Part shown: positions 61,964 through 64,000 of the stretch, piece by piece
Layout of the letters: every line of letters begins with the position of its first letter
Position numbering within the stretch: the stretch's first letter is position 1
Assembly (NCBI RefSeq): GCF_042701255.1
Contig: NZ_CP170554.1
Span: forward strand, 1,178,001-1,242,000
Length of the DNA stretch: 64,000 bases
Direction of reading: 5' to 3'
Source of the DNA: Tahibacter sp042701255
Lineage (GTDB): Bacteria > Pseudomonadota > Gammaproteobacteria > Xanthomonadales > Rhodanobacteraceae
Program-made: the position numbers and the translations under genes
Notes under the pieces: model-generated
Seen by the model: the letters and a program-made list of their open reading frames with translations, nothing else
Database searches by the model: none
What the model was told of the DNA's origin: nothing

Positions 61964-64000
61964 GCGGCGCCTCGCCGCGGCTCGGCATCGCCGGGCGTCT
62001 CGCGCGCTTGTTCAGCGCGAATCCGCTGACGCCGGTGCTCGCGATCGCCGGCCTGCTGCTCGGTCTCGTCGCCGTGCTCGTCACGCCGCGCGAGGAAGAG
62101 CCGCAGATCGACGTGACCATGGCCGACGTGTTCGTGCCGTTCGCCGGCGCGTCGGCGGCCGATGTGGAGCAGCTGCTCGCCGTGCCGCTGGAACGGCGCC
62201 TTGCCGCGATCGAAGGCATCAGGCACGTCTATTCGGCATCGCGTCCGGGCATGGCCGTGCTGACCGTCGAATTCGCCGTCGGCGTACCGCGTCAGGCCGC
62301 GCTCGTGCGCCTGTACAACCAGGTGTTCTCGAATCAGGACTGGGCACCGGCCGGGCTCGGCGCCGGCACGCCGCTGGTGCGTCCGCGCGGCATCGACGAC
62401 GTGCCGATACTGAGCCTGACCCTCAGCAGCGAAGCCGCGAACGGCGCGAGCGAACTCGCCGCGGTCGCGCATACGCTGGAGAGCGAACTCGAACGCGTGC
62501 CCGGCACGCGCGACGTCTACACGATAGGCGCAGCGCAGCGCGCCGTCGTCGTCGAACTCGATGCGGCGCGGCTGGCCGCCTACAGCTTGACGCCGGCGGA
62601 TCTGAGCGCCGCATTGGCCGCAGCCAACGTCGTGCGCCAGGCCGGCGAACGCGTGACGCCGCAGGCGCAGATGCCGCTGACCGCGGGGCAGTGGCTGGCC
62701 GATGCGGACGAGGTCGCGGATCTCGTCGTCGGCCTGCGCGAAGGCCGGCCGCTGCGGCTGTCCGACGTCGCGTCGATACGCGCCGGCGCCGATCTGCCGC
62801 GCGACTATGTCTGGCATGCACAGGCCGGTGCGACACCCGGCAGCCTCGCGATCGCCACGGCCGTGACGATCGCCGTGACCAAGAAACCCGGCGCGAACGC
62901 CGCCGACATCACCGCCGCGGCGCTGGCCCGGCTCGACGCGTTGAAGGCGACTCATCTGCCCGACGACGTGACCGTGACGGTCACGCGCGACTACGGCCGC
63001 AGCGCCGACGACAAGGCGCGCCAGCTGATCACCAAGCTCGTGCTCGCGACCGGCTCGGTCGTGCTGCTCGTGCTGTTCGCGCTCGGCTGGCGCGAGGCGC
63101 TCGTCGTCGGCGCGGCCGTCGTGCTGACCCTGGCGCTGACCCTGTTCGCGAGCTGGGCACTCGGCTTCACGATCAATCGCGTCTCGCTGTTCGCGCTGAT
63201 CTTCTCGATCGGCATCATCGTCGACGACGCCATCGTCGTGGTCGAGAACATCCACCGGTATCGCCGGCGCGACGGACGCGGCCTGCTCGAAGCGATTCCG
63301 CTCGCCGTCGACGAAGTCGGCGCACCGACGATACTCGCGACGTTCACGGTGATCGCCGCGCTGTTGCCGATGGCCTTCGTCTCCGGCCTGATGGGTCCGT
63401 ACATGCGGCCGATTCCGATCAACGCCTCGGCCGGCATGCTGATCTCGCTGCTGATCGCGCTGACGGTCACGCCGTGGCTCGCCTACCGACTGTTGTCGCG
63501 GCATGGCGCGGCGGCAGACGGCGACACGGCGCCGGCGGCGGATCACCCGCAATCCGGCGGCCGCCTGCGGCGGCCGTTCGCGCGCCTGTTCGAGCCGTTT
63601 CTCGATGCGCACCGTGGCGTGCGCAATCGCCGGCTGCTGTTCGGCGGACTGATTGCCGCCGTACTGGTGGCCGCATCGCTGGCCGTATTCCAGCTCGTCG
63701 TGCTCAAGATGCTGCCGTTCGACAACAAGTCGGAATTCCAGGTCGTCGCCGACCTGCCCGAAGGCACGCCGCTGGAACGCACGAACGCGCTGCTCGTGGA
63801 GCTCGCGCAAAGCCTCGTCGAGGCGCCCGAAGTCCGCCACGTGCAGGGCTACGCCGGAGCGGCCGCACCGGTGAACTTCAACGGTCTCGTGCGCCAGTAC
63901 TACCTGCGCAGCGGCGCCAATGTCGGCGAGCTGCAGGTCAATCTCGTCGATCGGCACGCGCGTTCGCACAAGAGCCACGACATCGCGCGCCGCCTGCGTC
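61960..64000 (+). CDS. RND efflux permease (3' partial)
   Basis: The reading frame is open to the window edge, about 680 residues of an expected 1020-1050. It starts MSGASPRLGIAGRLARLFSA, with TM1 PLTPVLAIAGLLLGLVAVLV, the porter domain (FVPFAGASAADVEQLLAVPL, ASRPGMAVLTVEF), and the TM4-6 region with the RND signature FSIGIIVDDAIVVVENIHRY (paired Asp in TM4). PLAVDEVGAPTILATFTVIA and the mid-protein helix LLFGGLIAAVLVAASLAVFQ follow. The substrate is not defined; association with the BigR-like gene suggests sulfur- or thiol-related compounds. Start is fixed by the 4 bp overlap with the adaptor. Confidence 0.93.
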   Translation, partial: MSGASPRLGIAGRLARLFSANPLTPVLAIAGLLLGLVAVLVTPREEEPQIDVTMADVFVPFAGASAADVEQLLAVPLERRLAAIEGIRHVYSASRPGMAVLTVEFAVGVPRQAALVRLYNQVFSNQDWAPAGLGAGTPLVRPRGIDDVPILSLTLSSEAANGASELAAVAHTLESELERVPGTRDVYTIGAAQRAVVVELDAARLAAYSLTPADLSAALAAANVVRQAGERVTPQAQMPLTAGQWLADADEVADLVVGLREGRPLRLSDVASIRAGADLPRDYVWHAQAGATPGSLAIATAVTIAVTKKPGANAADITAAALARLDALKATHLPDDVTVTVTRDYGRSADDKARQLITKLVLATGSVVLLVLFALGWREALVVGAAVVLTLALTLFASWALGFTINRVSLFALIFSIGIIVDDAIVVVENIHRYRRRDGRGLLEAIPLAVDEVGAPTILATFTVIAALLPMAFVSGLMGPYMRPIPINASAGMLISLLIALTVTPWLAYRLLSRHGAAADGDTAPAADHPQSGGRLRRPFARLFEPFLDAHRGVRNRRLLFGGLIAAVLVAASLAVFQLVVLKMLPFDNKSEFQVVADLPEGTPLERTNALLVELAQSLVEAPEVRHVQGYAGAAAPVNFNGLVRQYYLRSGANVGELQVNLVDRHARSHKSHDIARRLR

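Overview
The window is a 64 kb piece of a high-GC gammaproteobacterial chromosome. Gene content and style (GlnE, AceE and MaeB sequences, TonB receptor, ECF sigma factor paired with a TPR Ser/Thr kinase, many exported proteins with W-S-D-G-T repeats and F-A-D-G-F-E type C-termini) suggest Xanthomonadales, probably Rhodanobacteraceae or Lysobacteraceae. That assignment is inference; no rRNA or marker gene is present to settle it.

Layout. 1-13.8 kb: the 3' end of glnE, an inverted-repeat-bounded repeat element, an OsmC remnant, a lipase-like hydrolase (-), a sigma factor/kinase pair, a TonB-dependent receptor, two small hypothetical genes (one frameshifted), a GNAT acetyltransferase, a 23-residue arginine-rich microprotein, and map coupled to an orphan ParD-like gene. 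14.1-28.6 kb: a complete type I-F CRISPR-Cas locus, cas1, cas2-3, csy1, csy2, csy3, csy4, followed by an array of 89 repeats and 88 spacers, all on the + strand. 28.6-40 kb: hypothetical genes, hydrolases, an ELM1-like protein, a nitroreductase, YceI, a large serine hydrolase and Cys-rich exported proteins. 40-55 kb: maeB, an exported beta-sandwich protein, aceE (frameshifted), three exported propeller-like proteins and a DHA2 MFS transporter. 55-64 kb: RarD, YciI, a PhnD-like binding protein, a LysR regulator with a divergent NAD(P)-binding protein, a second repeat element, and a BigR/SqrR-like ArsR regulator divergent from DUF2892 and RND efflux genes.

Main discovery candidate. The 447 bp gap between cas2-3 and csy1 holds a degenerate two-repeat mini-CRISPR on the opposite strand (18468-18554). 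Its pseudo-spacer begins ATTGTTCGCCC. That seed recurs on the same strand at two nearby sites upstream of csy1, each directly preceded by CC, the type I-F PAM. One site matches 16 of 18 positions, and its mismatches include position 12. The other matches 12 of 13, with its only mismatch at position 6. Positions 6 and 12 are the ones the Csy complex does not read. One site abuts a TTGACT -35 box pointing at csy1; the other lies on the predicted promoter of the mini-array. This fits a Cas-regulating crRNA (CreR/CreA class) that makes the Csy complex repress its own operon. It is a sequence-based inference without expression data.

Four genes (the 11.4-11.9 kb gene, the 30 kb hydrolase, aceE and probably rarD) carry frameshifts in G runs or CG dinucleotide tracts. 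Because aceE is normally a core gene, assembly error is a serious alternative to real pseudogenes.
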